A stretch of DNA of 64,000 nucleotides from Phytoseiulus persimilis (GCA_037576195.1 CM075104.1:14772211-14836210), one strand, 5' to 3'. Positions 1-14,070 are shown, counted from the first letter of the stretch. Program-made: numbers and translations. The notes: generated by a model not told the origin, from the sequence alone.

Positions 1-3000
1 AAATCGGGAGAAAAGCCGAAGTACCCATTGCGAGATTTGGAAAATGCCCACTCCATCCACGGAGCTTCGCCGCGCAGCTCACCTGTGGATCCAATGATCT
101 GTTCGCTCTAAAACACACAGGGTGGCTTCTATATAAACGGCTGTTGATAGAAATGTTCTCACACGGGATATTTGAGCGAGGGATCTTGAAAACCCGTGAA
201 CTGCGAGAGAGCGGTACTGAAACCCTCAACCATTGGTGGAGCCGACAAAAACGGAGCATCTGTCTCTTGTTTTATTTTCCGAAACTTGATCCCAGAGATC
301 ACGATAGAAATGGACCTCAGCGGACCCCAAGGTGTCTTGTTCCTCGGTAGTTTCGTCCATCGCTTGATGGACGGTCTATGGTGATTAACCCATCCGTGAT
401 TGTTGCGACTGCCGTCTCCACGATTCCTAATCTTATCAGAGAGATTCTGAAACGCTTTTATTGTTTTCATGGGATATCAGCGAACGTCGCGCACGTTCCG
501 TTCACGAGTGGACCGTGCCTTGTAGTCCAACAAACATCTCGATCTGGCGCTTCACGCCACGGCTTGATCGTCTAACAGACTGTCGAGACGACAGTCGATT
601 TTGTTTGGGGGCCGAGCCGACACCCGATTTCTCTGGGCAACTCATAGAGATTCACCCTACTCAGTGCATGTGGAGTGCCAGCAGGTATGAATCGAATGAG
701 AGACCCGGAAAGTTCCTCTACAAGCGGAGGGCAATCAGATGTAATGGGCCCGGGCTCCCGGTCGCTGTGGGCGTGCACCGCGATTCGTGACCGGGCCTTC
801 CGAGCTGTGTCTCCTGTCCGCGCTCGCGCTCTCCGTGAACTCGAAACTAGCCCATTGGTTTGACAATGGTCACGAGACCACGGGCTGCGACAGTCATCTG
901 CGCGACTGACCGAACAACCAACCAACAAACCGAGCGAGCAGGACGGCGAGTCCAAACGAGTCAACCTCGGCTCGGCCGAGAGCATCGATCGCTTAGCCGA
1001 TATTTTCGCTTGCTGTGTTTCTCGATTGGTCTGCCGCTCCGTCTGCCGTCGGGCCCTACAACGGGGACGTGTCCCCGTCACCGTTAGCGGTGCCTCGCGT
1101 TCAGACCACGGCAGCTCTGTTAACCGATTCTTCGCATCTGTTGCTTATGACTGCTACTGAAATATCGGTTCGGGATCCGCTTGTTGGATCCATCGAGCAG
1201 ACTCTGAATAAACGAGCGCTTTTGCGTTCTATCCTTCCCGAAGAAAAACTCTGCCACGTTTGGATCGTTCCGCTCTTTTCGCCAGTTGCTGGAACCGCAC
1301 CGCCCCCCACTATTCCTCGGGGCGAACGATCCGATCGAGGAAGGAGCCTACTCAAAGGCCTCGGGAGTCGCCGGCGATGTCGCCAGCGTTTGCCATCGAC
1401 CCTCTTCGGCTTGCGGGCATTATGTTGTTGTTGTTAGTGGTGCACAATGGCTCGTGATCGTTGGAGGGCATCAATAACAAGCTCTTGTGGGAATGGCACT
1501 CAATTGTGTCGCCGAGCAGCGAGCCTTCTAGGCACCCCGACCACCCTCCACCGACCGTCGGTCTGTTCGGCCGCCTGCCGTCCCGCTCTCAAGGAGACGC
1601 CTCTGAGAAGAGTCAAATGTCAAAGGTCGCCGCAAGCCTAATGAACAGGGCTTGCGACGAGGGCCTCTCCACAGAGGTCACTCCGCAGACGGGGAGAACC
1701 GGCTGCGAATTTCCCGTTCGGAGTCGGCCTCCCGAAAGCGCAGGATGATCACTTGCCGTGCACGCCTCGTGTTAACCTCTTACCTTCCACTATTCCTAGG
1801 GGAGATTGAGTCGCGTGTCTTGACGTGAGGCGTAGGGTCTGATTGTAAAACGGCAATTCCGGGCTCCTGATGATACCTCGCCGGCTGTGCGTTTGAGCTC
1901 TGACAATACGTAGCATGGCTCTTGTTGCCGGCGCAAGTACTCCACGAGAGAGACCGACGCACAGGCTATATCGATCACTCGAAGTCTTCCTTTGTGTTTA
2001 CTTATTGCATGATTTATTATCTTTTCTTGCGGTTTGCGTGGCGTTCCTATCACTCTGGCCTGATAGGCTGGCTCGTCGTTCCCCGCTGCGTAACCAAGTC
2101 ATTTATGTTGTCATTTAGGGCCGAAGGCCAGTCGCTAAGCCCCTCTCTTCATACCCTCCTCCGCCCGCTGATCTCGCCAAAAAAGGAACAAAATGACCTC
2201 GGGAGGCTACCGAGCCTCCTGTTGCAACAGCACCTTCGCTTCCGTCCAAATGAAGATAAGGAAAATAATGAGTTTATGAAACGGGAGAGAAAAGGGCAAA
2301 CAATAGCCGCGGCGATAAAAGTGCGTGACAAGACAGGTGGCCGGAATATGATGTCAAGCAAATGATCGATGTTTCGCGAACGAATCGATGCAACTAGGTC
2401 ATGTTGGTACCGCGACGAGGGCTCGTCACATTTCGGTATGCAATATCAGAAAGGACGCTGCGCAGGCGCGAAGAGAAATCCTGTTTCGCTCTCAGCAGTC
2501 GAGGGTCACCCCGCATACTCGCAGTGGGCTTGGCGGAGAGGAATCACATGGTGGAACCAGCTCAACGGATCGCACTGATGTGCGATATTCCTCAAATGCT
2601 CATCTCGGTAGGACACCCGCTTGGGAGTCCCATTTCGGGTCTGGTGAGGTGGTGAGCCATGGGCGCTGAATATTCATCGTGGGACCGCGATCCACGTCGC
2701 CCTCTGCGAAATTCTGCGCATAGAATCCACGGAATCGTTCCGTTCGTTGAAAACCCCGCCGATAGTGCGCCGCTGCGCCACAGAGCAGACAAGCGAGTCC
2801 GTTGTTGCATCCTCTCCGCGGAAGTATCAGCTCTCAATAGATTATCGAGGATGCCGGGTGCGCGCACTCAATGAAAGTTCCAATGAACGTGTTCCGAGCA
2901 CTTGCGAATCACCGACGTTGAGATTGAGTCGAGTCGGAGCCCGCTCCCCCGCCCTCTTCCCTCGTATTCCTCAGCGGGCGGACTTGTTGTTCAAGAATGC

Positions 3001-6000
3001 GAGAGAGTTTTCCACTTGAGTTCATTCCGAGTGCGCGCCGGTGCACTATGATTTCAGAGGGCTTTGTGAGACGCGTTTTCCGGTCTGGCGTAATGAAAAC
3101 GATGGTCGCCATAAAGGATCAGAGTCACTTTTTGTGGTGGCTCGCCCTTCCTCAATTGACAGCTCGTCCTTCAAAACTTTGCCGGCAACCGTCGACTCGG
3201 AAATGACTCGACCACACACATGCGCAGCATGGGAAGCTCTTGTCTCTTCCTCTCTCCACTGTCGAGGTCCCCCGTCCCTCGCTCGGTTCTTCCGATCCGA
3301 GCGGCGGCAACCTCCTTGCCTACCTCGCCGCCGCTCAGTTCCAGGAGAGCCATAGACGGACGAGGGGCGTCTTCCTCCGGTATCTATCCATGGGTGTATC
3401 GATCCACGCCCGCCGTAATTGCACATAATGGCTCTCGCTGAGCGGCCGGCTGGCCATCCCGTTTCGAGCGCAAGAGCTGTGATCCTTTCGTAAACGGTTC
3501 CTGTCTGCGGAAAGCGATCCTTGTGTTTGCCATTCACAAAACCTCGCACGGAAACCTCTTCCGATCGGGTTTTCGGATTGCGTTCCCGAACCTCTCCCGA
3601 AGCTGGGGCAGATACCTCAAACGTGGGGAAAGTGAGCAGGCTCGCTCGGAAGGCAACCTCGCGGAGCCGTTTAACGTACGTGAGGCTGAATACGGAGCGT
3701 ACTCCGTTCGGACGATACGATTTCGACCTGACTCTTGCACTCTGGTAGATCAGTTGTGGCTGTTTACTGAATTTAGTCGAGGCCGTCTGCTGGCATTCGA
3801 TGCGCAGCAAGCCCCGGGGGTCGCCACGCATTCCCGTTTACATTCCCTTACGTCTTGGGAGCGAAACGACGGGATTCCCGCGAATCCATCTCGTTCCATT
3901 TCTCTCAGTCGACTGAGCACACGCGGACAACTGACGCGCCTCCGAACTTGCAGGGAGGTCAAGCAGCCGTCGTACACGGAGACGTCATTCGGTTTTGTCG
4001 TTCAGTCCCAACTGAGTCCCATGGCTCGACGAGACTCCATCCTGTCGATGACAAGTCGACCCGGGAGTATTCTGCGCCCTGGTCCTGTTCGTGTGGAATT
4101 CGGCGCTGGAGGGAGAAAGCTCATCGCAGTCGCTGGCTCCCGGGTCAACAGAGCGTACAGGAAGAATGTCACAGCAATCGCTAGAAAGACGCTGTCGGGC
4201 GCCTTTTTCTGAGGGATTCGAATCAATGTGCGATGATGAATGATCGCATTGTCAGGGGGGAAATGCGCGTGCAATCATTCCTGCTCAATTTGTCAACCTC
4301 CGACCGAATCTGAGCCGACGTGACGCGAGCTGCTGCGATTTCTATCCGAATCAGCGAACAACCCGTGTTGAGAGGGTGGTAGGAAGCATCGGCCGAGAAG
4401 AATTAGAAAAAGGGTAACCGTTCTCCGTTTCGGAATTCGTATTTACTCGTGTGGTCTCCCGACAGACCTCCTTCCTATTGTTACTGCTTCGTTCTGACAT
4501 TCATCCTCCGTCCCGAACGCCTCTCACATGAGACGGGAGTTCGGAGTGAATTGGTTGCTGGACGCTCTGCGGTTCATCAGGAACGGTCTCGTTGTCTCGA
4601 CGGTGAGTGGAGAAACGAGAGTTTAACGGCGTGCGCAACAGGGCTACCAACACAGCAATTAACGTCGACTCGGAAAGCATCTTCACTCAAATGACAAGCC
4701 TGTTCTGTTCTGCAGCTATACGCTAAGACCCTCTAAATTGCATGACACGCGGTCGCGTGTGACAATACGTTGACATTCTTGCTGGGGAATGAAGTTGTTC
4801 TACTCAGTATACGTGTCGGATCGACCGAGGTTAGCTAAAATTCCTAGGAGAACGAAACATGGTTGTTCTCCTCGCTCAACACCTCCTGGGAGAGAATTCA
4901 GCATTATTCAACTCGGCTGGTGGAACCCACGTTCATCTCGCAATGGAACGGATCTCTGCTCGACCTCAATTATTTGGGTGGATTCCCTGTGAAGATGCTC
5001 AGTGAGAGGGACGAGTTGACCGTGCTCGACGCACGAGGGAGCGGGCTCGATCCCGCTCCGTCAAGATCCTTATGAAGCAGCTGCATGCGAACGACCGGGT
5101 GACAAGAGTCCCGACTTCCATAGTTCGGATATCATCAACGATTCCCTGGCACGCCCTTAACTGAAGATGACTCGAAGGTCGGCACTTCTGCAGCCCGCTG
5201 CTCTTCCCGAGCTCAGGGAAAATGAAGCGTGGCTTTTAAATCTGACGAGTGGGGCCGAGTCGCGAGTTTGTATGACCGACACTTCGGTGCCATAGTCACC
5301 CGGCACACTCGAGGCTTCGTTTCCCATGAGCTAGAATCTGCAAGCCCGGCGAAATATTGCCCCTCTGCCGACAGCTCATTGCAACGTTCGATGCACGGAC
5401 CGTCCATCGAGGCCGTACTTCAGCTCGGAACTCGGAGAAACTCTGTGTGGGCCTTGACGCTGGGAACGTTGCGACTCATCTCGCCAGGTAGTCTTCCAAG
5501 CGCCAGTGATTTACCAAACCCGCCTCAGCATCGGGCAGAGCAGCAAGCGATTTCGTCAGAGTGCCATAAAGAGAGACGGGTGCTGCGATGACGTTCAACC
5601 TGACGCTTATGAGACTCAGATATTTTCGAACAGCAGGCATTTATAGCGCCCCTATGTTCGACGCTGGTCGTTTTCTATTGCGGAAGGTCGGGAGATTCGT
5701 CATTGGGCCATGAGACATCCGATTCTCCGACAGTCACCCTGTAGAGCTGAACACAGCTTCAAACGAGGTTATGCGGTATGACGGTCAGTATTGCAAGCGG
5801 CAAACAAGCGCTGCCTGTGTTGACTGCCTATTTTGCACGGCCTTTGCACGGAGAGTGCACGCGCCATCAAGGGCAAATCCAGACATGGGTCAAATGTGGG
5901 AGTATCCGCTGATTGCCTGCGCGCGACCGTTCGAATCCATCGATGGGGACAAGTTTGCTCGATTACTCGGCAAAAAACGAGAAAATTTCCTTATAGAATG

Positions 6001-7728
6001 GAATCAGCCCCTCGCTGGGGGCGGGGGTGGTTTGAATGTCACGGCATTTGGGCGACGCCATCTCTCGCTGATGCCGGTGCGATCGGGCGCACAATGTTTC
6101 GCAAATGAGCCGAGTTTGAGTCAAATCGAATATTTCGCTGAGCGGTGCGATGGAAAAAAACGAATGCAAGCCGCAATAACGCCGGCGGGGTTGCACCCGC
6201 CTTGTTGTCCTTAGAGTCACCTTGTTATGGGCGAGCTGGATCTCGGCTCGTCCGTTGCTTTGAGGGTAGTTTCCTGAGCGCAGACAGAGGGTGCGTCGCT
6301 GGAGTTTTGAACGAGCCTGGGATTGGTGCAAGCACGCAGTTTTCACACTCGAACACAGTGTTCCTTCTGTCCAACAATAACAGTTGTTCTTCGCTTCAAC
6401 ACTCACTGCATGGGCGGCCAGGAGTAGAAATGGCTGGCTGACAAGTAAGACTCTCCGTCGGCAAGGGAACAACGAAAGCAGCAGGCCCTCGTAATGGAGG
6501 GTACTTACTTCACCCTCCTCCTGTTCCTCTTCGGCGGCCCTTTCCAGTTTTACCCGGCTGCCTGCCTGGCCACACGCCGCCTTCGCTGTCGAGCTGGATG
6601 GCTGGTTGCTTGCCTTCCTTCGTGCAAGTTCACCGCCACTCCTGAGGGCACCCCGCCGCCAACACCGCCGTTCCTCTCTTGCGCCCCTGGGAGTCGGCAA
6701 ACTCTTCGTTCGAGCCGCCGGCTGGTACCCATGGCTCCCCCTGGTGCGCGACATTGACCAACCAACCCTTGGAGCAGTTGGTCAGGACGGCGGAACTTTG
6801 CCCTTTGTCAACCCGCATCTAAAATCGCTTTTCATCGATGCCTGGGATTCGGCACCCGCAAATTCAATCGTGCGGACTCAATCTCCATCCAGGCGCCTCA
6901 GGGAACGCCCGTGTCTGGTTTCTTCGAAGATCTTCTCCGTGGCCTGTGGAATCATGTTCGGGAAGGGCCAGGATGCGTCCGAAAGAATCGATGAGTCCAC
7001 TGAAAAGTTCCTGGACACGCGGTCCGCTGTTATTAATCCGTTCCAGTGGCTTCCATGAACTACTGGTTTCTCTGGTACGATGTAGAATTCGAAACAGAAG
7101 GCCCGGTCGTTCCGGCCCAAAGTCAGGCGGCGGCCTCTTCCAGGAGTGAGGGGGAAGCTTTTCTGAATTTTCCGGAATTGTGTTGCGACGACGAGCAGAA
7201 TAATCACGGCTCTGGGGAGCACCTGGTTGTCATGGAATGACTCTCCGTCGGAGTGCTGTTTTGGAATCCCCTCCACTCGGACATTAATTGAATCGTGGAG
7301 CCTGTCAACGTCAGTTTCGCTCGACGAGGAATGCGCGTCTGCTTCTCGGGAGTATTTCGGAGGCAGCGCGGCGACGTTTTTGATTCGACTCCAAGGTTCC
7401 TCAGTCTCTCTGTAGACTTGAGAGGACGGCTGTTTGAATTCAATACTCCAAGGTTGTTTACCAAGGAGATCCTAGGGTTACTCTTGTCGGCTTTGAGTCT
7501 GCGCAAGTCACCATTCATCCAGGAAACTTTTTTCATCTCGTTGACCATCGGAGTCGGGTGTAGCGTCTCTCCCGACCGCTACTTGAACCTCCAGTGCTCC
7601 CCGAGAGGAGCGTAAGGAGTGTAGAGATTTTTTTTTGATCTCGGATAGCAGACGTCTTTTGTTTATTCGGGTCACTTCAAGTCTGGTTTTCCTGTTTCCT
7701 CAGGAGCACGTATTGTCCAGCGGGTCAG
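1..7728. other. No gene recognised
   Basis: Many overlapping frames are open (for example 261 codons on - at 3046-3831 and 229 codons on + at 3523-4212), but none shows a domain, signal peptide or splice-linked family match. TATATAAA at 130-137 and CAG|GTGAGC on the minus strand near 88-93 are isolated signals only. Confidence 0.5.
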
Positions 7729-7890
7729 TCGATTTGAGCGCGAAACCCATTTGAGCGTGGAATCGATTCCAGCGTCGACGTGATTCTAGCGCGGCTTCGA
7801 TTCAAGCGCGTGATTGATCAGATCACAGGACAGATTAGCGTGCATGATCGACTTGAGCGGGATCGATTCGAACACGATTGATTTGAGCGC
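7729..7890. repeat. Degenerate tandem array of an about 18-bp motif
   Basis: About nine diverged copies of a GATTnnAGCGcG motif follow one another with a spacing near 18 bp, starting TCGATTTGAGCGCG. An inverted copy of the same motif family lies at 8210-8258. Confidence 0.65.
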
Positions 7891-8209
7891 GGCGAACACA
7901 CCGGTGCTGCTGGAAGTGTGAAGGCTGAGACCGTGAGGCAGCGTGAGGTCTTGAAGATACGCTGGGGTGTGCACTCTTTCCCGATCAAGAAGCTCATCAT
8001 GATCACCATTATTCCTCTTCCGGATCGGAAATATATTTGTTCTTCACACGAGACCCCAGAGAGAGAGCTCACCATATTCGCCCAATGAGCCGACTTGGAT
8101 TCCGTCGAAATGCATGTTGCTCTGTTCCGAAATTCAATTGAGTTGTGCTCCTCGGTGCCGATTCCCTCTATCGAGTAGCTACATCCGTCCGCACCGAGAC
8201 CGAAATCAC

Positions 8210-8258
8210 CCGCACCCGAATCGATCCTGCGCTCGAGTCGATCCCGCGCTCAAATCGA
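8210..8258. repeat. Inverted copies of the 18-bp motif
   Basis: Two to three copies of the 7.73-7.89 kb motif in reverse orientation. The 14 bases at 8245-8258 are the exact reverse complement of 7729-7742, so the two arrays bracket about 530 bp like the ends of a small transposon. No target duplication is visible. Confidence 0.55.
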
Positions 8259-8993
8259 GTAGCACCAATGTCGAGACGACCGAGGCGGCCTCCTTTCGGC
8301 TGATACCGTCCAGCCCCGATCCGATAGGGTACTCCCGGAATTCAAGGAGCTCGTTCGTTTTGCTCAACGGAACTTGGAATCGATTCTTGTTGGGCTTTTC
8401 CTCGTCCGCTCTGAGCCTTGCGTGTTCAATCTGCGACAATGGTCTAGCACCGGCATACGGATCGATTGCAAACGAGCCGCTTCCGGGGGACTTCATGAAA
8501 GGCACCAGGAGCATGTGCAAGCTTGAGGAAGCCAAGAGCGGGGTATGGAGAAAATCAGATTCGGAGGATGGAACCAGGACGGGATCCGCACCCACACAGT
8601 CATGGACGGGTGGGTGTGTTCGAAGCTCATTTGCTCGAATGAGCATGGAGAAAGCATCCGTGAAGCTCTGATCCAGTGATGCACAGTGCGTGGGCTTGAG
8701 GCGGCTGCCCTGATGTGCCCTATCATCATCACACATAAGGAATGGGTTCTTTCCGTTCCAGCGTTGGGAAAATCAATAGCCAGGAAACCCTTCGAGTTCC
8801 TTTTGCGGCTCGCTGTAACCCTTGTATCAACGGAATGGCTCCTGAAAACCCTCAACTCTTGCACGCGTCTCGGATCTATGACGAAACAAAGACTTGTGTC
8901 TGCTGGAGCGTATCTCATCGCCTGCGACACCATCGATAGCTGCTTCACCAATCTCATGTAATGAGAGCAGGGAGTTGCCGCATTGTATGTAGA

Positions 8994-9128
8994 TCTGTTT
9001 TCCGCACCACCTTCGTACGGGAACTGATTTTCCGTGCCACTTTAGTACAGGAAATCTTTTCCGGACGAAAATTGTTCAGGAATCCTTTTTCCGTATTCTC
9101 GGACTCCGGGAAATGTTGTTTTCCACCG
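8994..9128. repeat. Tandem repeat, about 30-bp unit, four to five copies
   Basis: Diverged units share a TTTTCCG start and a TAC/TTC-(A/G)GGA end: units begin near 8994, 9023, 9053, 9082 and 9112 (partial). No coding frame links them. Confidence 0.6.
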
Positions 9129-12100
9129 CCGAATTCAACAGACCATTGAGTCCGCGTCAGTACATTATTTTGGGCGGTTACAGGCTCTGGAATGCTCATG
9201 GCAGTGATTCCAGTGATTTGGAATCCCTCTATCATTACGAATGGTAACTTGCATCATCAGGTCATACACAATTATTATGGCAGTTCAATCAAGTTTCTCA
9301 TAAAAGCATGTCCTGGACTTCGAGGATCTCAGAGCCAGTTACGCGGAGAAGCTAATGCTCTATAAGGGTTCAGAGCGTTCTGTACTGAGATGCAGAGTTA
9401 TTATGAGGTGTTACCGTAGTACTCATCGGACAGTGGTACTGAACTGATGAGATCTTGGAGGCCTCGATAGTTCACAAAACCAGGCGAGTCGGTTTTTCCT
9501 TGGTGAAACAATCTCGGAATCCTTCTACATGGAGATTCCCGACTTCCGGAATCGATTCTGACTCAATTGCGACTTCTCCTAAACCGAGGAGTCTTATGCT
9601 CGCTGGGGAATCCAAGAACGTGACACAATCTTTCAAATATTTTTGCATTCTCCCACTCCAATACGGCTCTAGTTTTCCTTGTCTTCTGCGCCTCGTGAGG
9701 GAGAAACGTCGAACGGTTGGCGAAAAATGGGCGGAAACATAGCTCCAAGCTTGGCACAGTTCATACAGTGACAGGTATGGTTTCTATTCGGCTATCCACA
9801 CGCCATTCCGGCTAGCGTACAGCTCCTCAATCCGAGCCCGATTCCAAACAAGGCACGGATTCAGAACCGGGCTCGAACGCGAATCCGAATTCTACCCGGA
9901 TTCGGCAGGATATCCATGCAGCCATACTCATATATGCCGCTATCAGTCGAACAGAACCTCGCTGACCTCATCTCCAAAGATACCGAAAAGATAGTTTTAA
10001 CGACCGCTCATCGTAATGACAGAGGAATATCTCTCGAGCCTCGAGGAAACGTATCCCAGCGACGCTGTCGAGAAAGCTGGCTCGGCCCCAGCGTCGGCTA
10101 TCATATCGATCGAGTCCTCGAACATCTCGGAATCTGCAGGATCGGAGCCGGCTTCATGGGAAGTCTCATGAGCCCTTGGGTATCCTCGAATGCCCTCTCG
10201 GTGAAACTCGTCGGAGGGAGCTCTTCTTCCCCGCGCTCTGTATCCGCAGCGTCGGCTGAAAATCGCACGGGCATTATTCGCGCTTGATTGGGATTGCGAG
10301 TGACCTACCTGTCACTTGTCTTTCGCCGCGCCATGGCTTTCGCAACTGGCTCGACGAACATAGCCAGTTCTCGCCGCTCGTCGTCGAGAGCTATTATGAC
10401 TCCAACATCATTATCTGGCCAGCGCGGCATCATACCCAGAGTTCGCAGACTTGGCCGATATCATCCTCGAAGTATGAGCCTCGACCAGGCCGGAGTCATT
10501 TCTGAAGCGCGGTGTCTACGAGGATCGGCATCGTTTTGCCCATTCGACCTCTTCAGGGGCCCACGGCTGCGGCGTCCCTCGGCATTTGATCCCGCAAAAG
10601 TTTGACGTCCCCTGAGCATATAACAAGCTCCCTGGAGCAATATTCCATCTTCAGCGGACAAGCACGCAAGCGAGTGTTTGCGTTCCGGATTTTCCTTGCG
10701 TACTTGAACTGCACTGCCTGAAGGAGATTCTGCACGACTTTGACTCGGGTCGCGGTCGTGGCAGAATCGATTCCGGAGGAGGAAGACTCTTTGCAGTAGA
10801 ATTATTACTACTTCTTCGACTATTTCTTCAATAAGGGATCTCTGGCAGCACGGGCTCGAAGCATCGAGGAGCTCAAGTAACACGTCGTTAGCAAGAATCC
10901 GTCGTCAGATCTCCCCAACAAAGTTTCCGAAGTTTCGGAGGAAGAGCCCCCTTTCAGAGACTCACTTTATCGGACATTCGGCCTATTTCGAGCTGGTCGA
11001 GCTTAAAACTGGTCGGCGAAAAACGAAATTTCGCTGCTCCTGCGCAGTTTTCTCCCGGCATTTCCTCAGGAATACGTACACCTCATCAAGACTAACCAGC
11101 ATGAGGACTTTTTCGAGAGGCATATCGCACCGCTATCAAGTAGTTTCTATCGGAGAATAATTTATCGCGCATCTGAAGATTCGTTGTATTCTTGGAGCTT
11201 TTTTTCTGTCACGAATTCGATTCGCAGTCAGTCCAGCACAAAGCAGCCATACCGATTGAGGGTGTGAGCGATTTTTCCTCAAATCGCTTCCAAATCGCCA
11301 ACAAAGTCGACCTCGACATCTCAGGTTGCCCAGTTCCAGATGAGCTGTGTATCCCATGTCTGCGCGAATCTGTAACCATGTGCACAGCGTGGTGTGCGCT
11401 GATACGCGCCTGACTTCAGTTCCTTCAGCGTATTTCTCTTTGATCCTCCCTCAAAGTGTGGGAAAGAGCTTGCACGCGTACTGAGCCTACGAGAAAAATA
11501 GGCGCTCCGCGCTTGATTGTCCGCTTCCCTTTTCCTGTCGGGTTCCGGTCCGGCAGTCGCTGTCGCGGAGCCGTGCCTGCATGTTCGAACCAGGTTCGAG
11601 TCGGTTTTGGAGTGAGGGCACAGTGTGCACCCGTTACCGCGAAAACCCACCACCGCGGAAACCCGTTACTGCGACAGAGTTCTGATCTCGCTATTAGCTA
11701 GGGAAGCTCCTATTGGAGGCGTCGAAGTTTTAATGTAGGCTTACATTCTACTGGCGAGGGTTTGCTCGTTGTGCCGGAAGCTAGCCGCAACGAAACTGAA
11801 ACCACCCAGAGTTATGCTGTGCGCCACTGTCGACTAGCACTTATCACTCGCTCTGCCGTCAGCGGCTTGCTTTCAATATACTGGTCGCTGATCACAACGA
11901 TGTGGAACGTGAGCCTACGGAACCACTAGTTCAACAGCTGAACTTGGCCCCGTGTTTTTTCAGGGATGGGTTCTCTACTTCTCTACAAGTCAGCTGCTGG
12001 ATGTGAAATAACACCTGAAAGCGATATCACTCTATCGTTGACATTCTCCTTGTATTCTGTAGCCCGAAAGAATATTTCGCATTGCTCCCAATCCATCATT

Positions 12101-13687
12101 CGATATCATTTATCCATAGTTCAGAGATCCGTGGTATTGGAAATAATCATTCGGGCATGTGGAGTTTGAAGAGATTCGAGTCTCCAAATGAAGCTGCATT
12201 TCCCTTCAAGCTTGCAACTCCCAATGCGTAACCCATCCCATTTTTTTGCGATTTCCATTCAAAGTGTGCTCTGATTTCTGTGAGCTCGTTAGGGGATATC
12301 GAGCAGCTCCTCACAGGAATCTCAGGCAATGAATCCAGCCAACAGCGCGAAGGCTGCCCATTTTAAATCCAAATATGCGATTTTGAGGTACGTCAATGGT
12401 ATAACCCACTCAATTTTATTCCTAGAAAACATATTCATTCCAGCAGAAACGTTGTCTTCAGCTGTAGTCTCACAATTGGTGTATGTAGACCCCCGGGGGT
12501 CGATACCATTCCCTAGGGAATCCACGGAATTGGCGGGGAAAAATGAAGGTCGATGAGCCGATGGTAAGGGTCCACGGTTTCACTCTGTTCTCCTCGCACG
12601 CACCAGGAATCCTGGCGCATTCCTGGTCAGTTAGGGGCTTGCATCCTCTCAAACTCTCTCCTCTGCCTTCGGGTGTCTGGGGACTCAGAGAGGTTTCTCC
12701 GTTTGGTATTACTTCCAGGACACTCGGGGTCAGCGATCTTCGGTACTACTGTACACTGCCTACGTTCTTTACTCTTCTCAACTTCCTGGTCATCCTCCCA
12801 TTTTGTTCTCCAGGCTCTCTTCTAGGACGTTCCCCTCGCGGCCCTTGCCGCGGGAACGGCTCGCCGAACCTGGCGCTGCCTTTGTAGGGTACTTTTTTTC
12901 CGGAATATACATTCGACCTTTCTCGTCGTTCTTTTCCACTCTTCTTCAGATTTCTGCATGATTTCCACTAATTGCGGTATCGAGTTTGCTCCTAGATGGC
13001 CCCTCGGTTGACTTAGTGTAGCGCACGTGATCACCGTGTGGTAGGCATCATCTCCGTCCCCTCCTCAGTTTGTTAAACTCATGCTTTTGGCTATAATCTT
13101 CTGAAGGCGGACAAGCGGCCTGCTTTGAGCACTCGGGGTATCTTGGCGGTCGGAAACAGCTACTTCCACCCATGTTGGTTTGAGCGCCAACTACCTCTGT
13201 CAAAAAGAAGAAGCTCAATCTCCAAATTCCGTGACGGTCCATCACATACATGCATTATGTACATATCCATCACTATGGGCGATCGCGAGAGGGCGTTTTA
13301 TCCTCCCCCATCCACCGATCGGACATTGAGGGGCTTCTGTGCAGTTGTCAGTATTGTTACTTAGACTGGAAACAGGAAGGCCACCGCTGAACGTGGCGGT
13401 CTGCGACTCCTGATCACCGCTCCAGTACCAAAGTCGAAGGATTCGGTTTCGTCTTATCGATTACATCTATCCTATTGAGAATTCGTACCACCGGATCGGA
13501 ATTACGCTCAATGAAGAGACCTTCAATCGAATCCTCGTTCATCCTGAATGTCATTTACTTGAGTTCATACCAGTCAGGGATCTGCGGTGAGCTCAGAAAA
13601 TCGCTCAGGGGTCGATACAGTGAATAAGTTTAGGAGTCTGATTTATTCGGCGACGGCTCGAGAACTTGCTGCGATCCTCAGAGTCAG
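9129..13687. other. No gene recognised
   Basis: Frames of 60-140 codons are scattered on both strands without a recognised product. Some short stretches read like protein, for example QEYVHLIKTNQHEDFFERHI on + near 11070-11130, and may be remains of old mobile elements. Confidence 0.45.
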
Positions 13688-14026
13688 TCAAACATCAAAT
13701 TCTACTGATTTATAGAGGGCACCACGGAAGGTCTCATTTCTGTTCGTGGCTGTAACCAACCGCGCGTTCTCCTCTCCCCGTTGACATGCGCCGTCGTTCC
13801 GCCGCGGAGCAGATTGCTCTTGCTTCAAACTCTCGGGGTCCGCGAACACAGCCAACGTGCCCTCAAGCTCCTCGATTAGCGAAGAATCTAGTGCGGAAGT
13901 GAGCAACGCTGTAGTCTCTGCCTCTACCATTTCCCGCCGGAGGACGGCTCCCGGAATCAAGATCCCTCCGAGCTTCAGTGAGTCAATAGTTGAACCGTGC
14001 CTGGAGCCGCTTTTGGTTAACACCAT
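13688..14026 (-). other. Unrecognised open frame, 112 codons
   Basis: The frame runs from ATG at 14026-14024 (MVLTKSGSRHGS) to a TGA, ending KSVEFDV. It has a leucine- and glutamate-rich middle part (ALDSSLIEELEGTLAVF). It directly follows the coding-like stretch at 14071-14437 on the same strand and may belong to the same gene or element. No domain is recognised. Confidence 0.25.
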
Positions 14027-14070
14027 GACCAATTAAAGAGCGCCGTAGAGCCGAAGCGAGAAAAACTCAG

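Noticed and set aside
3046-4212. Two long opposite-strand frames (261 codons on -, 229 codons on +)
   Set aside because: They overlap each other and other open frames, are rich in Arg and Ser, and contain no recognisable motif. This is what GC-rich non-coding DNA yields.
5771-6214. 147-codon + strand frame with fairly protein-like composition
   Set aside because: A minus-strand frame of 263 codons overlaps it, no family is recognised and no splice or poly(A) signals frame it.
5963-6754. 263-codon minus-strand frame with GAA|GTAAGT donor-like site near 6487-6492
   Set aside because: The glutamate-rich part before the site looks attractive, but the opposite strand is open too and no acceptor or partner exon could be matched.
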